A DNA stretch of 50,054 bases from Candidatus Odyssella sp. Its GTDB lineage: Bacteria > Pseudomonadota > Alphaproteobacteria > Bin65. The number at the start of each line of letters is the position of its first letter. The stretch's first letter is position 1. Positions 23,032-31,350 of this stretch are shown here, piece by piece. The notes beneath the pieces were generated by a model. That model searched no databases, had not been told where the DNA came from, and saw nothing but the letters and a program-made list of their open reading frames with translations. Both the position numbers and the translations under genes were made by a program. The stretch is taken from NCBI GenBank assembly GCA_016792765.1, contig JAEULD010000229.1:1-50054 (forward strand), in the 5' to 3' direction.

Positions 23032-24014
23032 GTCTCGAGGATGCGCGTTCCGGACTGATCGAAGCCGAAGCGCAGCTCGCGCAGGCCCTGCCCCTCCATC
23101 GCGCGGCGCAGGCGGTTGGGCTCGGGCGCGTAGAACAGCAGGAACCCGCCGCCGCCCGCGCCGACGAGCTTGCCGCCCGCCGCGCCGTTGGCGCGCGCAT
23201 GGGCATAGATTTCGGCGATGCGCGGATTGGCCATGGATTTCGAGCGCTCCTGCTTCCGCACCCAATGGCGGTGCATGAGCTCGCCGTAGGCCGCGAAATC
23301 CCCGGCCTCGAGCGCCGCGCCGATCTCCTGCCCGATCGTCTTCACCTCGTCGAGATTGGCGAGCATCGCGGCGTCGGCGGCTTCGGTGCGCGATTTCTGC
23401 TCGGCCAGGATATCGCCGGCCGCGCGCGTCTTGCCGGTGAAGAACAGCAGCAGCGAATCCTCGAGCAGCGCGATCTTCTCGCGCGCGATCTTGATCTCCC
23501 GGATCGTCACCGAATCGTCGGGATTGAAGACGTAGCGGCGCAGCCCGCCGAACGTCGCCGCATACTGGTCCTGCTTGCCGATCGGCGCGCCGAGCCGGTC
23601 GATCTCGATCGCGCAGGCCAGCTCGGCGAGCTGCGGACGGTCGAGAAAGCGGTGCCAGTGCGCGGACAGCGCCTGGAGCAGCGCGCAGGTGAAGCTCGAC
23701 GACGAGCCGAGGCCGGTGCCGGCCGGCACGTCGGCGAGCGTCGTGATCTCGATCGCCGGCGTCTCCCCCTGCGGCAGGAACTCGCGCAGCGCCTCGCGCA
23801 GGATGTTGTGCCGCACCTCGTCGACGCGCTCCACCTTCTCCAGCGCCGAATACTTCAGATAGATGCCGGGAAAGAACGGCTCGGTGACGGTGACGTAGAT
23901 GTATTTGTCGATCGCCGCCGCGATCAGATCGCCGCCGTTGCGCCGATAGTAGGAGGGAAGATCGGTGCCGCCGCCGCCGATCGAGATGCGCAACGGGCTA
24001 CAGGCTATGATCAT
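23028..24014 (-). CDS. hddA: GHMP kinase, D-glycero-D-manno-heptose 7-phosphate kinase-like (copy 2)
   Basis: The 328-residue protein is an HddA-type GHMP kinase. 'MIIACSPLRISIGGGGTDLP' is the N-terminal signature, 'DVPAGTGLGSSSSFTCALL' the ATP loop, 'GAPIGKQDQYAATFGGLRRY' the conserved sugar-site segment and 'GGKLVGAGGGGFLLFY' the C-terminal glycine motif. It fits the step between GmhA and GmhB in the GDP-heptose route: C1 phosphorylation of heptose 7-phosphate. The start ATG at 24014 sits 17 bases inside the upstream oxidoreductase gene, and the 3' end overlaps the nucleotidyltransferase start, so the three are translated as a set. Confidence 0.85.
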   Translation of the reverse strand: MIIACSPLRISIGGGGTDLPSYYRRNGGDLIAAAIDKYIYVTVTEPFFPGIYLKYSALEKVERVDEVRHNILREALREFLPQGETPAIEITTLADVPAGTGLGSSSSFTCALLQALSAHWHRFLDRPQLAELACAIEIDRLGAPIGKQDQYAATFGGLRRYVFNPDDSVTIREIKIAREKIALLEDSLLLFFTGKTRAAGDILAEQKSRTEAADAAMLANLDEVKTIGQEIGAALEAGDFAAYGELMHRHWVRKQERSKSMANPRIAEIYAHARANGAAGGKLVGAGGGGFLLFYAPEPNRLRRAMEGQGLRELRFGFDQSGTRILET

Positions 24015-24996
24015 AGTCGCTCTTGGCGCGGACGGATTGGGCGATGGCGAGGGCGGCGGCGGCGTCGGCGAGTCCGGGATCGGGCGCACGACCCAGCCGG
24101 ATATCCTCGGCGAAGGCCGCGAGCTCTTCGTCCCACGAGAGATCGGGGCCGGGAAACTCCCAGCTCTCGATGTCGGGCGGGCCCATTTCGGGCTTCATCT
24201 TGTAGAACGTCAACCGCTCCGTGCCGTAGCTGCCGCCGAGCCCGTCGATCGCGAGCTTGGCGGTGCGCCCGAAGATCTCGAACGAGAAGAGGTTCTTCCA
24301 TTCGGTCCAGCTCGCATGGAGCTGCGCGACCTGCCCGGCTGCCGTGCGCAGCAGGAAGAACGCGTTGTCCTCGACGCTGCCGGGCCAGAAGAACGAGGCG
24401 GCGTGCCCCTCGATCTCCGCGAAATCGCCGAGGAACCAGCGCGCGAGATCGACGAGGTGCGTGCCCTGGTCGATGGCCTCGCCGCCGCCGGAGATTTCCG
24501 GCCGGAAGCGCCATTCCTTCTCGTAGCCGAGCCGCCCGCCATGGCCGTAGCGGCCGCGGACATAGAGCAGGTCTCCGGCGGCGCCGCCCGCGACGAGCGC
24601 GCGCGCCTTCCGTACCGCGGGATGGAAGCGATGGTTGAAACCGACGCGGACGAGGACGCCCCGGGCCCGCGCCGCGTCCGCGAGCGGCGCCAGCTCGCGC
24701 GCATGGCGCGCACCGGGCTTCTCGATCAGCACGTGCCGGCCCGCCGCGATCATGCGCGCGGCGAGCGGCGCCAGCGCGTCGTGCGGCGTCGCCACGACGA
24801 CGAGATCGAGCGGCAGCGCGGCGAGCGCGGCCGGATCGGCGCAGGCCTGGGCACCCATCGCTTGGGCGAGCGCGGCGGCGCGCGCGTCGTCGGGGTCGGA
24901 CACCGCCGCCACCGCGTGGCCGAGCCGTTGCGCCGCGTCGGCGCGCTTCCTGCCGATCAGGCCGCAGCCGATGATGCCGATGCGAAGTGGCGGCAT
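23998..24996 (-). CDS. Gfo/Idh/MocA family oxidoreductase
   Basis: The 332-residue protein has the N-terminal NAD(P) fold 'LRIGIIGCGLIGRKRADAA' and the family's catalytic-lysine motif 'HVLIEKPGARHARELAPLA'. The C-terminal domain follows with 'VGFNHRFHPAVRKARALV', 'GGGEAIDQGTHLVDLARWFL' and 'AQLHASWTEWKNLFSFEIFG'. Members oxidise or reduce sugars and sugar nucleotides, often at C3 or C4. It is the first gene of the reverse operon; GGGGGAC just before the ATG at 24996 is a good ribosome site. In the proposed pathway it could reduce a keto-heptose intermediate (inference). Confidence 0.87.
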   Translation of the reverse strand: MPPLRIGIIGCGLIGRKRADAAQRLGHAVAAVSDPDDARAAALAQAMGAQACADPAALAALPLDLVVVATPHDALAPLAARMIAAGRHVLIEKPGARHARELAPLADAARARGVLVRVGFNHRFHPAVRKARALVAGGAAGDLLYVRGRYGHGGRLGYEKEWRFRPEISGGGEAIDQGTHLVDLARWFLGDFAEIEGHAASFFWPGSVEDNAFFLLRTAAGQVAQLHASWTEWKNLFSFEIFGRTAKLAIDGLGGSYGTERLTFYKMKPEMGPPDIESWEFPGPDLSWDEELAAFAEDIRLGRAPDPGLADAAAALAIAQSVRAKSDYDHSL

Positions 24997-25045
24997 GTCC
25001 CCCGATACGTGATCAGCATCATGCGGCCTGCCGGCCGGCGAAGGC

Positions 25046-25120
25046 TGGTTGGGGCGGTAGGGATCGAACCTACGAATGCCGGAATCAAAATCCGGTGCCT
25101 TACCGCTTGGCGACGCCCCA
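25046..25120 (-). tRNA. tRNA-Gln (anticodon UUG)
   Basis: On the reverse strand the sequence folds into a full cloverleaf: acceptor TGGGGCG pairs with CGCCCCA, the D arm contains AAGCGGTAAGGC, and the anticodon stem CCGGA/TCCGG encloses loop TTTTGAT, giving anticodon TTG (Gln). The T arm is GTAGG with TTCGATC. The discriminator is A and the CCA end is encoded. It lies 49 bases upstream of the reverse glycan operon, and its 3' end points toward that operon. Confidence 0.93.
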
Positions 25121-25203
25121 GCCCGGCCGCGCCGTTGCTCTAACGCCTTCGCGCCCGCCCGGCAACCGGGCCGCGGGCCGCAGGCGAAGCGCATTATTCG
25201 GGA

Positions 25204-25232
25204 TTCATTCGCGAATCGGACTGTAATATAGT
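25204..25232 (+). promoter_or_regulatory. Possible promoter for the ParB-like gene
   Basis: An AT-rich patch in otherwise GC-rich DNA holds TTCATT (25204-25209) and TATAGT (25227-25232) separated by 17 bases. The -10 match is good and the -35 match is weak. It lies 38 bases before the ATG at 25271. Confidence 0.35.
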
Positions 25233-25270
25233 TCGCGCCGGGTCGGCGTCAGGGTCCGCCAGGGGCCGGG

Positions 25271-26953
25271 ATGAACGAAATAAAGTCGTCTTGGAGCTTC
25301 GTCGAGATTTCGCCCGAGGCGCGTGAAGCGGCCGAACGGGCCGCCTCCGCCGCGGGGATGGATCTCGACGCGTGGCTGGCGCAGCTCATCAAATATACGA
25401 GCGCCATGGAGCTGAAAGCGCCGGCGGCTCCCGCCGCCGTCGCCAAGCCGGCGCCGCCGGTGCGCCCGCTGACGCCGCCGCCGCTCGCGCCGCTGCCTGC
25501 GGTCCCGCAGGGCCTTTCCATCGCGCCCTCGGCCGCGCCGCCGGCGTTCGGCGGCTTCGCGGCGACGGCCGGCCGCGCCGGAGCCGACACGCTCGTGGCC
25601 GGCGAGCGCCCGGCCGACACGACGGCCCCGGATGCCGGCGAGCGGCCCGCGGCGCCGCCCTTCTCGCTGCCGCAGCCGCCGCCGCGCCCCACCGTGCTGA
25701 TGCCGCAGCGCCCCGGCGCGCCGGCGCCCGGACTTTCGCTGCGCCCGGCCACCGCGGATCAGATCGCGCCGCTCGCGGCGGCCGTTGCGCCGCTTGCCGC
25801 TTCACCCGCGCCGCGCGCGGCGCTGCGGACGGCGGCGAAAGCCCCCGAGCGGGCGCCCGAACCCGCCGCGCCAGAAGCGTCGGCGGAGCGCGGCGCCGTG
25901 CCGGAGCCCGCGCCGGCCCTGGCCGCAACCGCGTCTGCGCTCCCATCGCCGGCCGGCGAGGCGCCGCGCCTGGTGGCGACCGATTCGCTGCAGCCGTCGC
26001 GCTTCGCGGCGCTGGCCAGCCCCAAGGAAGACGATATCCAGGCGGCGCTCGACAAATGGCGCGCGAGCGGCATGCTCGAGCCGCTGCTGGTGCGCGCCAA
26101 GGCCGGGGCGCAGGGCCAGTTCGAGATCATCAGCGGCATCGACCGCTGGCACGCGGCGCGGCGCGCCTATGTGCGCCAGATCCCGGTGATCCTGCGCGAG
26201 GCCTCGGACCAGGAGGCGCTGGAGCAGGGGCTCGTCGACCAGCTCCGCCGCGGCCCGGTCTCGCCGCTGACCGAGGCGAACGTCTATCTCCGCCTGCTCA
26301 ACGACGCGGGCCTCGACACCGACCGCGCCGCCCGCCTCGCCGGCAAGCCCGCGGCCCATGTCGCGACCATGGTGCGCATCCTCAACCTGCCCAAGGCCGT
26401 GCGCGCGATGCTCGAGAAGGGCGAGATCACCGTCATGCACGCGCGCGCGCTGCTCGACGCGCCCAATCCCGAGGCGATCGCGCGCGACATCGTCGAGAAG
26501 CGGCTCGACATCTATCAGACCGAGCAGCTCGTGCGCGTCTCCGGCCGCGGCGCCGAGATGGTGGACGCCAGCGTGCTGCAGGACGCGCCGACCGACGATT
26601 CGATCGAGGCGCTCGGCACCGCGCCGTTCGCGCGCGAAAGCCGCGCCTTGTCGCTGCCGGCGGCGCCGGCTGCGCAGCGCCTGCAATCCGTCGAGGGCCA
26701 GGCCGAGCCGCCGCGCGCCGAGGAGCCGCGGCCCGCCGCCCCGACCGCGCGCCGGCCGAGCGACCAGCGCGCGCCGCGCGAGACCGACGTGATTTCGACC
26801 GACCTGCTGGAGCGCACCATCGCCAACGCGCTCGGCGTGCGCTGCGCGATCAGCGAGCGCAACGGGGTCGGCGTGATTACGCTGCATTATACGAGTCGTG
26901 AGGAATTGGGCCGTATCCTGGCCCGTATCAATGGCGGCGGCACGGGTGCCTGA
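25271..26953 (+). CDS. ParB-like DNA-binding protein with N-terminal helical motif
   Basis: The 560-residue protein has four parts. Residues 13-42 carry a short amphipathic motif 'EAREAAERAASAAGMDLDAW'. A long Ala/Pro-rich linker runs to about residue 240. Residues 242-400 match the ParB core: a ParB/Srx fold with 'FEIISGIDRWHAARRA' in place of the canonical GERRxRA CTP-binding motif, then the helix-turn-helix 'DTDRAARLAGKPAAHVATMV'. Residues 506-556 resemble the ParB dimerisation domain ('LGRILARI'). No ParA gene or parS-like palindrome is adjacent. It is therefore an orphan paralogue, not the main chromosome partition protein. It may regulate or position something at the pole. The changed CTP motif makes nucleotide use doubtful. 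Confidence 0.75.
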   Translation: MNEIKSSWSFVEISPEAREAAERAASAAGMDLDAWLAQLIKYTSAMELKAPAAPAAVAKPAPPVRPLTPPPLAPLPAVPQGLSIAPSAAPPAFGGFAATAGRAGADTLVAGERPADTTAPDAGERPAAPPFSLPQPPPRPTVLMPQRPGAPAPGLSLRPATADQIAPLAAAVAPLAASPAPRAALRTAAKAPERAPEPAAPEASAERGAVPEPAPALAATASALPSPAGEAPRLVATDSLQPSRFAALASPKEDDIQAALDKWRASGMLEPLLVRAKAGAQGQFEIISGIDRWHAARRAYVRQIPVILREASDQEALEQGLVDQLRRGPVSPLTEANVYLRLLNDAGLDTDRAARLAGKPAAHVATMVRILNLPKAVRAMLEKGEITVMHARALLDAPNPEAIARDIVEKRLDIYQTEQLVRVSGRGAEMVDASVLQDAPTDDSIEALGTAPFARESRALSLPAAPAAQRLQSVEGQAEPPRAEEPRPAAPTARRPSDQRAPRETDVISTDLLERTIANALGVRCAISERNGVGVITLHYTSREELGRILARINGGGTGA

Positions 26954-27021
26954 AACCCGGCAGGCCGCCCGGCGAGGCTCTCGGAATCGGCGGCGCCGCG
27001 GGCCGGTTACACCACAAACGC

Positions 27022-27049
27022 TTGTGTTTCTTGGATTCTTCCCTACAAT
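27022..27049 (+). promoter_or_regulatory. Possible promoter for the Sel1-repeat gene
   Basis: TTGTGT (27022-27027) and TACAAT (27044-27049) are separated by 16 bases in a locally AT-rich stretch, about 49 bases before the ATG at 27098. The -10 is a five-of-six match. Confidence 0.4.
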
Positions 27050-27097
27050 GGCCGGATGTAGGGCCCTCCAAGGTCAGAATCGATACGCGGACAGGCC

Positions 27098-28750
27098 ATG
27101 AACGAAGCCCTGCCGCCCGAGGGGCGGCGCGTGAGCTACAAATCGCTGGATTCCGAGGCCATGGCCGCGGCGCGCCGCGCCGCCGAGGCGGCGGGCATTT
27201 CGCTGCAGGAATGGCTCTCGCGCACGATCCTCGAAAATGCGCGCCGGTCGGGCATCGTCCCCGACGGCCCGTCGCGCGAAATCGTGCCCGGCACCACGGG
27301 CCAGCCCAACGCCGAGGAGGCGGTCCAGGCGATCGCGCGCCATCTCGAACGCGCCAAATCGGCGGCCGATCAGCAGGGGCTTTCGCTGGCGGAGTGGCTG
27401 AGCCGCGCGATCCTCACCAACACCGGCACCGGCGAGACCGCCGTGGCGAGCCGCGCGCCGTCCGCGCCCCCGCTGTCGGCGCCGCCGCTCTCCGCCCCGC
27501 CGTCGGCGGCGCCCGAACCGGCGAGTCCTTCGCGCACGGTTCCGCCGGCGCCGCGCAGCGACGCGCCGCCGCGCTTCCGCGCCCGCATCGGAACGCCTGC
27601 CGCGCCCGAGGCGCCGCCGCCCGAACCGCCGCTGCCCGAGGCGAGCTCGGTGCGCGACGTGCTCGCGCGCGGCAGCAAACCCGGCGACGCCGCGGCGGCG
27701 CCGGCCGCAGCGCCCGCAGGCGCGGCGTCCGTCGCCGTGCGTAAGCGCCGCCGCAGCACCGTGCCGCTCCTGGTCGCACTCGGCGTGCTGACCCTCGTCG
27801 CCGTGGGCATCTGGGCGTTGCCTGAGATTCAGAAGCGCATGGGCGGCCCCGCCGAGACCGCGGCGCCGGCCGCGGAGGCGCCCAAGGCCGACACCGCCGC
27901 GTTGCCCGATGCCGCGCCGCCCAAGCCCGCCGAGCCGGCCAAGCCCGAGACCGCGAAGGCGCCCGATCCCAAGCCGCCCGAGGCCGCCAAGCCCGCGGAC
28001 ATCGCCAAGGCGCCCGACGCCGCGAAGCCGCCCGCCGCGCCGGCGCCGCCGGCCAAGCCCGCCGAGGCGAAGCCCGCCGAGAAATCGCCGCTGCCCGACG
28101 CCGGGCCGGAAACCGATCTCGCGCGCGTGGCGGCGAAAGACATGCCGAAGCCGCCCTCGGCGCATCTCGACTGGTACAGGAAAGCCGCCGAGGCGGATAA
28201 CGCCGAGGCGCAGTACATCCTCGGCGAGCTCTATCTCAAGGGCGACGGCGTGCCGCGCAGCTTCCCGGCCGCGGCGCAGATGTTCCGCCGCGCCGCCGAG
28301 AAGGGCAACCTCGCGCGCGCGCAATATGCGCTCGGCCTGCTCTATCAGCGCGGGCTCGGCGTGCCGAAGAACGAGGTCGAGGCGGTGCTGTGGTGGCAGA
28401 AGGCCGCCGACCAGAATTTCTCGGCCGCCATCACCTATGTCGGCATCGCGCTGCTCGAGGGCAAAGGCATCGCGAAAGACGAAGAGGCCGCGCGCAAGAT
28501 GCTGGAGCGCGCCGCCGAGCTCGACGAGCCCAACGCGCAATACACGCTCTGCCGCGTCTACGAGCGCGGCATCGGCACCCGGAAGGACCAGGTGCTGGCG
28601 ATGAAGTGGTGCATCCTCGCCGCCGAGCAGGCGCATTCGCAGGCGACGCAGAAGGTCGAGGAATTCTCGACCGCGATGCCGCGCGACCAGCAGGAGCGCG
28701 CGACCGAGCTCGTCTCCGAGCATTATCGCCGTTTCCGCAAGCGCGGCTGA
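27098..28750 (+). CDS. Single-pass membrane protein with periplasmic Sel1 repeats
   Basis: The 550-residue protein has two N-terminal copies of an amphipathic motif ('AARRAAEAAGISLQEWLSRT' and 'SAADQQGLSLAEWLSRAIL'), related to that in the preceding ParB-like protein. 'RKRRR' precedes one transmembrane segment (residues 220-241, 'STVPLLVALGVLTLVAVGIW'), which implies a cytoplasmic N-terminus and periplasmic C-terminus. An 85-residue Lys/Pro/Ala linker could cross the cell wall. Four to five Sel1 repeats follow (about 360-530), e.g. 'AQYILGELYLKGDGVPRSF' and 'AQYALGLLYQRGLGVPKN'. This order matches the polar organiser PodJ without its coiled coils. It could localise cell-wall or surface machinery. 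The stop is eight bases from the convergent ispE stop. Confidence 0.8.
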   Translation: MNEALPPEGRRVSYKSLDSEAMAAARRAAEAAGISLQEWLSRTILENARRSGIVPDGPSREIVPGTTGQPNAEEAVQAIARHLERAKSAADQQGLSLAEWLSRAILTNTGTGETAVASRAPSAPPLSAPPLSAPPSAAPEPASPSRTVPPAPRSDAPPRFRARIGTPAAPEAPPPEPPLPEASSVRDVLARGSKPGDAAAAPAAAPAGAASVAVRKRRRSTVPLLVALGVLTLVAVGIWALPEIQKRMGGPAETAAPAAEAPKADTAALPDAAPPKPAEPAKPETAKAPDPKPPEAAKPADIAKAPDAAKPPAAPAPPAKPAEAKPAEKSPLPDAGPETDLARVAAKDMPKPPSAHLDWYRKAAEADNAEAQYILGELYLKGDGVPRSFPAAAQMFRRAAEKGNLARAQYALGLLYQRGLGVPKNEVEAVLWWQKAADQNFSAAITYVGIALLEGKGIAKDEEAARKMLERAAELDEPNAQYTLCRVYERGIGTRKDQVLAMKWCILAAEQAHSQATQKVEEFSTAMPRDQQERATELVSEHYRRFRKRG

Positions 28751-28758
28751 GCCGCCGT

Positions 28759-29655
28759 TCAGCCGGGCTCCGGCGCGAGCCCCGACGCATCGCCGATTAG
28801 GCCGCTCGCTTCCACCCACCAGCCCGGCCTGGCCGCGCGGATCGAAGCGGCCGCGGCGCGCGCCTCGTCGGCGCGCGCGAACAGCGCGAAGCAGGTGGCG
28901 CCGCTGCCCGACATGCGGGCGAGCAGACAGCCCGGCCGCGCTTCGAGCGCCGCGAGGATGTCCTGGATCGCGGGCACGATCCTGCACGCGGCTGCGGTGA
29001 GATCGTTGCGGCGCGCCGCCAGCGCCTCGGCGAGATCGCGCGCGTCGCGCGGCGCGGACGCGAGCGGCGCCGGCTGCGAGAACGGGCCGCTGCGTGCCTT
29101 GAACACCGAAGGCGTCGGCAGCGGCACGAGCGGATTGACGAGCACCAGCGGCGCCGGCGGCAGCGGCGGTGCCGGATCGATCGTTTCGCCGATGCCGCCC
29201 ATCTGTGCCGCACGGCCGGCGAGGCAGACCGGAACGTCGGCGCCGAGCTTCAAGGCGAGCGCGGCGAGCGCAGCGGGCTCCGGCGCGACGCGCCAGAGAT
29301 CGGCCACGGCCAAGAGCGCCGCCGCGGCATCGGCCGAGCCGCCGCCGATCCCCGACGCCACCGGCAGGCGCTTGACGAGGCGCAGCGCAGCGCGGGGCGG
29401 AACGCCCGCGGCGTCGGCCAGCGCCCGCGCCGCGCGCAACACGAGATTGTCGGACTCCGCGCTCAACGCCGCGGCGAACGGCCCCGCGACCGCGAGCGTG
29501 AGTGCATCCGCCTTTTCCGCGACGACCGTGTCGTGCACGGCGGCGAACGCGACGAGGCTGTCGAGCAGGTGATAGCCGTCGGCGCGCCGGCCGACGACGT
29601 GGAGATAGAGATTGATCTTGGCCGGCGCCGCGCGCCGCACCGCCTCCGCGCTCAT
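28759..29655 (-). CDS. ispE: 4-diphosphocytidyl-2-C-methyl-D-erythritol kinase
   Basis: The 298-residue protein is IspE, a GHMP kinase that phosphorylates CDP-ME in the MEP route to isoprenoids. '[20 protein letters not shown]' is the diagnostic N-terminus with the catalytic Lys, '[20 protein letters not shown]' is the ATP loop and '[16 protein letters not shown]' the C-terminal glycine motif; the catalytic Asp lies in '[10 protein letters not shown]'. Length is normal. The ATG overlaps the TPR gene's stop by four bases (ATGA), so it is translated from the ETF-QO/TPR transcript. Confidence 0.96.
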   Translation of the reverse strand: MSAEAVRRAAPAKINLYLHVVGRRADGYHLLDSLVAFAAVHDTVVAEKADALTLAVAGPFAAALSAESDNLVLRAARALADAAGVPPRAALRLVKRLPVASGIGGGSADAAAALLAVADLWRVAPEPAALAALALKLGADVPVCLAGRAAQMGGIGETIDPAPPLPPAPLVLVNPLVPLPTPSVFKARSGPFSQPAPLASAPRDARDLAEALAARRNDLTAAACRIVPAIQDILAALEARPGCLLARMSGSGATCFALFARADEARAAAASIRAARPGWWVEASGLIGDASGLAPEPG

Positions 29656-31337
29656 GGCTTCGCGGCAGGCAGCCCCTTTTCGAGCTTCTCCTTGATCTTC
29701 GGTACGTCCTCGGGTTCCGGATTGAGCGAGAGCGCGCGGCTCCACTGGAAGCGCGCCTCGGCGCGGCGGCCGACGCGCCAGTAGACGTCGCCCAGGTGAT
29801 CGTTGATCGCCGGATCCTCGGGCGTGAGCTCGACGGCCTTCTCGAGATATTCGAGCGCCTTTTCCATGTTGCCGAGCCGGAAATACGCCCAGCCGACCGA
29901 GTCGACGATCGCGCCGTCCTCGGGCTTCTGGCGCACCGCCTCGTCGAGCATGCGCTTCGCTTCCTCGAGATGCTCGCCGCGATCGACCCAGGTGTAGGCG
30001 AGGTAGTTGAGCACGTAGGGCTCGTTGGGCTTGAGCTCGAGCGCCTTCTTGAAATCGGCCTCGGCGCGCGGCCAGTTCTTGGCGCGCTCGTTCGCGATGC
30101 CGCGCACGTAAAGCAGGTTCCAGTGGCGCTCTTCGAGCTTCGGAATGCGCGCCGCGGCGCGGTCGTAGGCCTCCACCGCCTTGGCGTACTGCTTTTCGGA
30201 GCGCCAGAGGTTGCCGAGCAGCAGCAGGGCGTCCCAGCGGTCGCGGCGCTCGCCGGCCATGTCCTCGAGCAGCCGGGCGGCCTCGTCGACCTTCTTGAGC
30301 TGCGCGAGATTGGCCGCGGCCGCGCGCCGCGCGGACCACGAGAGATCGGAATCGCGCGGGATGCGCCGATATAGCGCCACCGCGTCTTCGTTCTGATCGT
30401 CGCTCTCGAGCAGCCCGGCGATCAGGTTCAGCGTGTCGGCATCGTCGGGGCGGAGATAGTCCGCGAGCCGGGAATAGATCAGCGCCGGAAGCGAGGCGCT
30501 GTCCTGCTGCAGCGCGCCCGCGAGATTGAGCAGCAGCTCGGCCATGCCGTCGGGCGCCTTGGCGGCGATGCGCGCCGGGGTCTTGCCCTCGGCGAGCCGC
30601 TGGCGCGCGTTCTCGGCGACCGAGCTGTCGGGGCTGGAGGCGCGATATTTGTCCCACAGCGCGATCGCGTCGGCGCGCCGGCCGTTGCGCGCGAGGAAGC
30701 TCGCATAGGCCTGGACCACGCGCAGCGGCGCGGCATCGACGCCGCCCACGGCCGAGCCGTAGAAGCGGTCCGCCTCGGCCGTTCGGCCCGCGGCGTCGTG
30801 GATGAGCGCCATGTGCAGCTCGAGGAAGACGCGCAGCCCCTCGACGCCGGCGAGCGCGCGCAGCGCCTCGGCCGCGCCGGCATGATCGTTGAGCCCGAAG
30901 GCGGCCCAGGCGAGGAAGCCCGGCTTCAGCAGGCGGTTGGCGCCGGTTTCGGGCAGCGCCTGGACCAGCCGGCGGGCCCCGGCGAAATCGCCCTTCTTCG
31001 CCGCGGCGGCGGCCAGCACGATGGTGGCGATGTTCGACGATTCGGCGTCGCGCCGGAGCGCCTCGGCCAGCTTCAAGGCCTCGTCGATCCGCCCGGCCGC
31101 GAGATGCGCCTGGAACGCTTGGCCGCGCAGCTCGGCGTTCGCGGGATCGGCTTCGAGCGCATGCGCGTAGTAGCGCGAGGCCGCGCCCATGTCGCGCTCG
31201 GCCGCCGCGATGCGGCCGGCCAGATAGGCGCCGAGCCGCGAGGAGAAGGCGTCCTGCGCCGCGGCGGCGAACGGCAGCGCCGCCGCGATCAGCAGGACCG
31301 GCAGCGCGCGGCGGGCGAAACGGAGCGGCGATGTCAC
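29652..31337 (-). CDS. Secreted TPR-repeat protein
   Basis: The 561-residue protein begins with a signal peptide ('[20 protein letters not shown]' then AQDAF) and consists largely of tetratricopeptide repeats. Early repeats include '[20 protein letters not shown]'; the best ones are at the C-terminus, such as '[20 protein letters not shown]' and '[20 protein letters not shown]'. The GTG at 31337 was chosen because it places the signal peptide at the N-terminus and has GAGG upstream. It lies between ETF-QO (13 bases) and ispE (overlap), an order I know from Rhodospirillales. TPR proteins scaffold protein complexes; the partners here are unknown. Confidence 0.88.
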   Translation of the reverse strand: MTSPLRFARRALPVLLIAAALPFAAAAQDAFSSRLGAYLAGRIAAAERDMGAASRYYAHALEADPANAELRGQAFQAHLAAGRIDEALKLAEALRRDAESSNIATIVLAAAAAKKGDFAGARRLVQALPETGANRLLKPGFLAWAAFGLNDHAGAAEALRALAGVEGLRVFLELHMALIHDAAGRTAEADRFYGSAVGGVDAAPLRVVQAYASFLARNGRRADAIALWDKYRASSPDSSVAENARQRLAEGKTPARIAAKAPDGMAELLLNLAGALQQDSASLPALIYSRLADYLRPDDADTLNLIAGLLESDDQNEDAVALYRRIPRDSDLSWSARRAAAANLAQLKKVDEAARLLEDMAGERRDRWDALLLLGNLWRSEKQYAKAVEAYDRAAARIPKLEERHWNLLYVRGIANERAKNWPRAEADFKKALELKPNEPYVLNYLAYTWVDRGEHLEEAKRMLDEAVRQKPEDGAIVDSVGWAYFRLGNMEKALEYLEKAVELTPEDPAINDHLGDVYWRVGRRAEARFQWSRALSLNPEPEDVPKIKEKLEKGLPAAKP

Positions 31338-31350
31338 GGGATGGGCCTCG

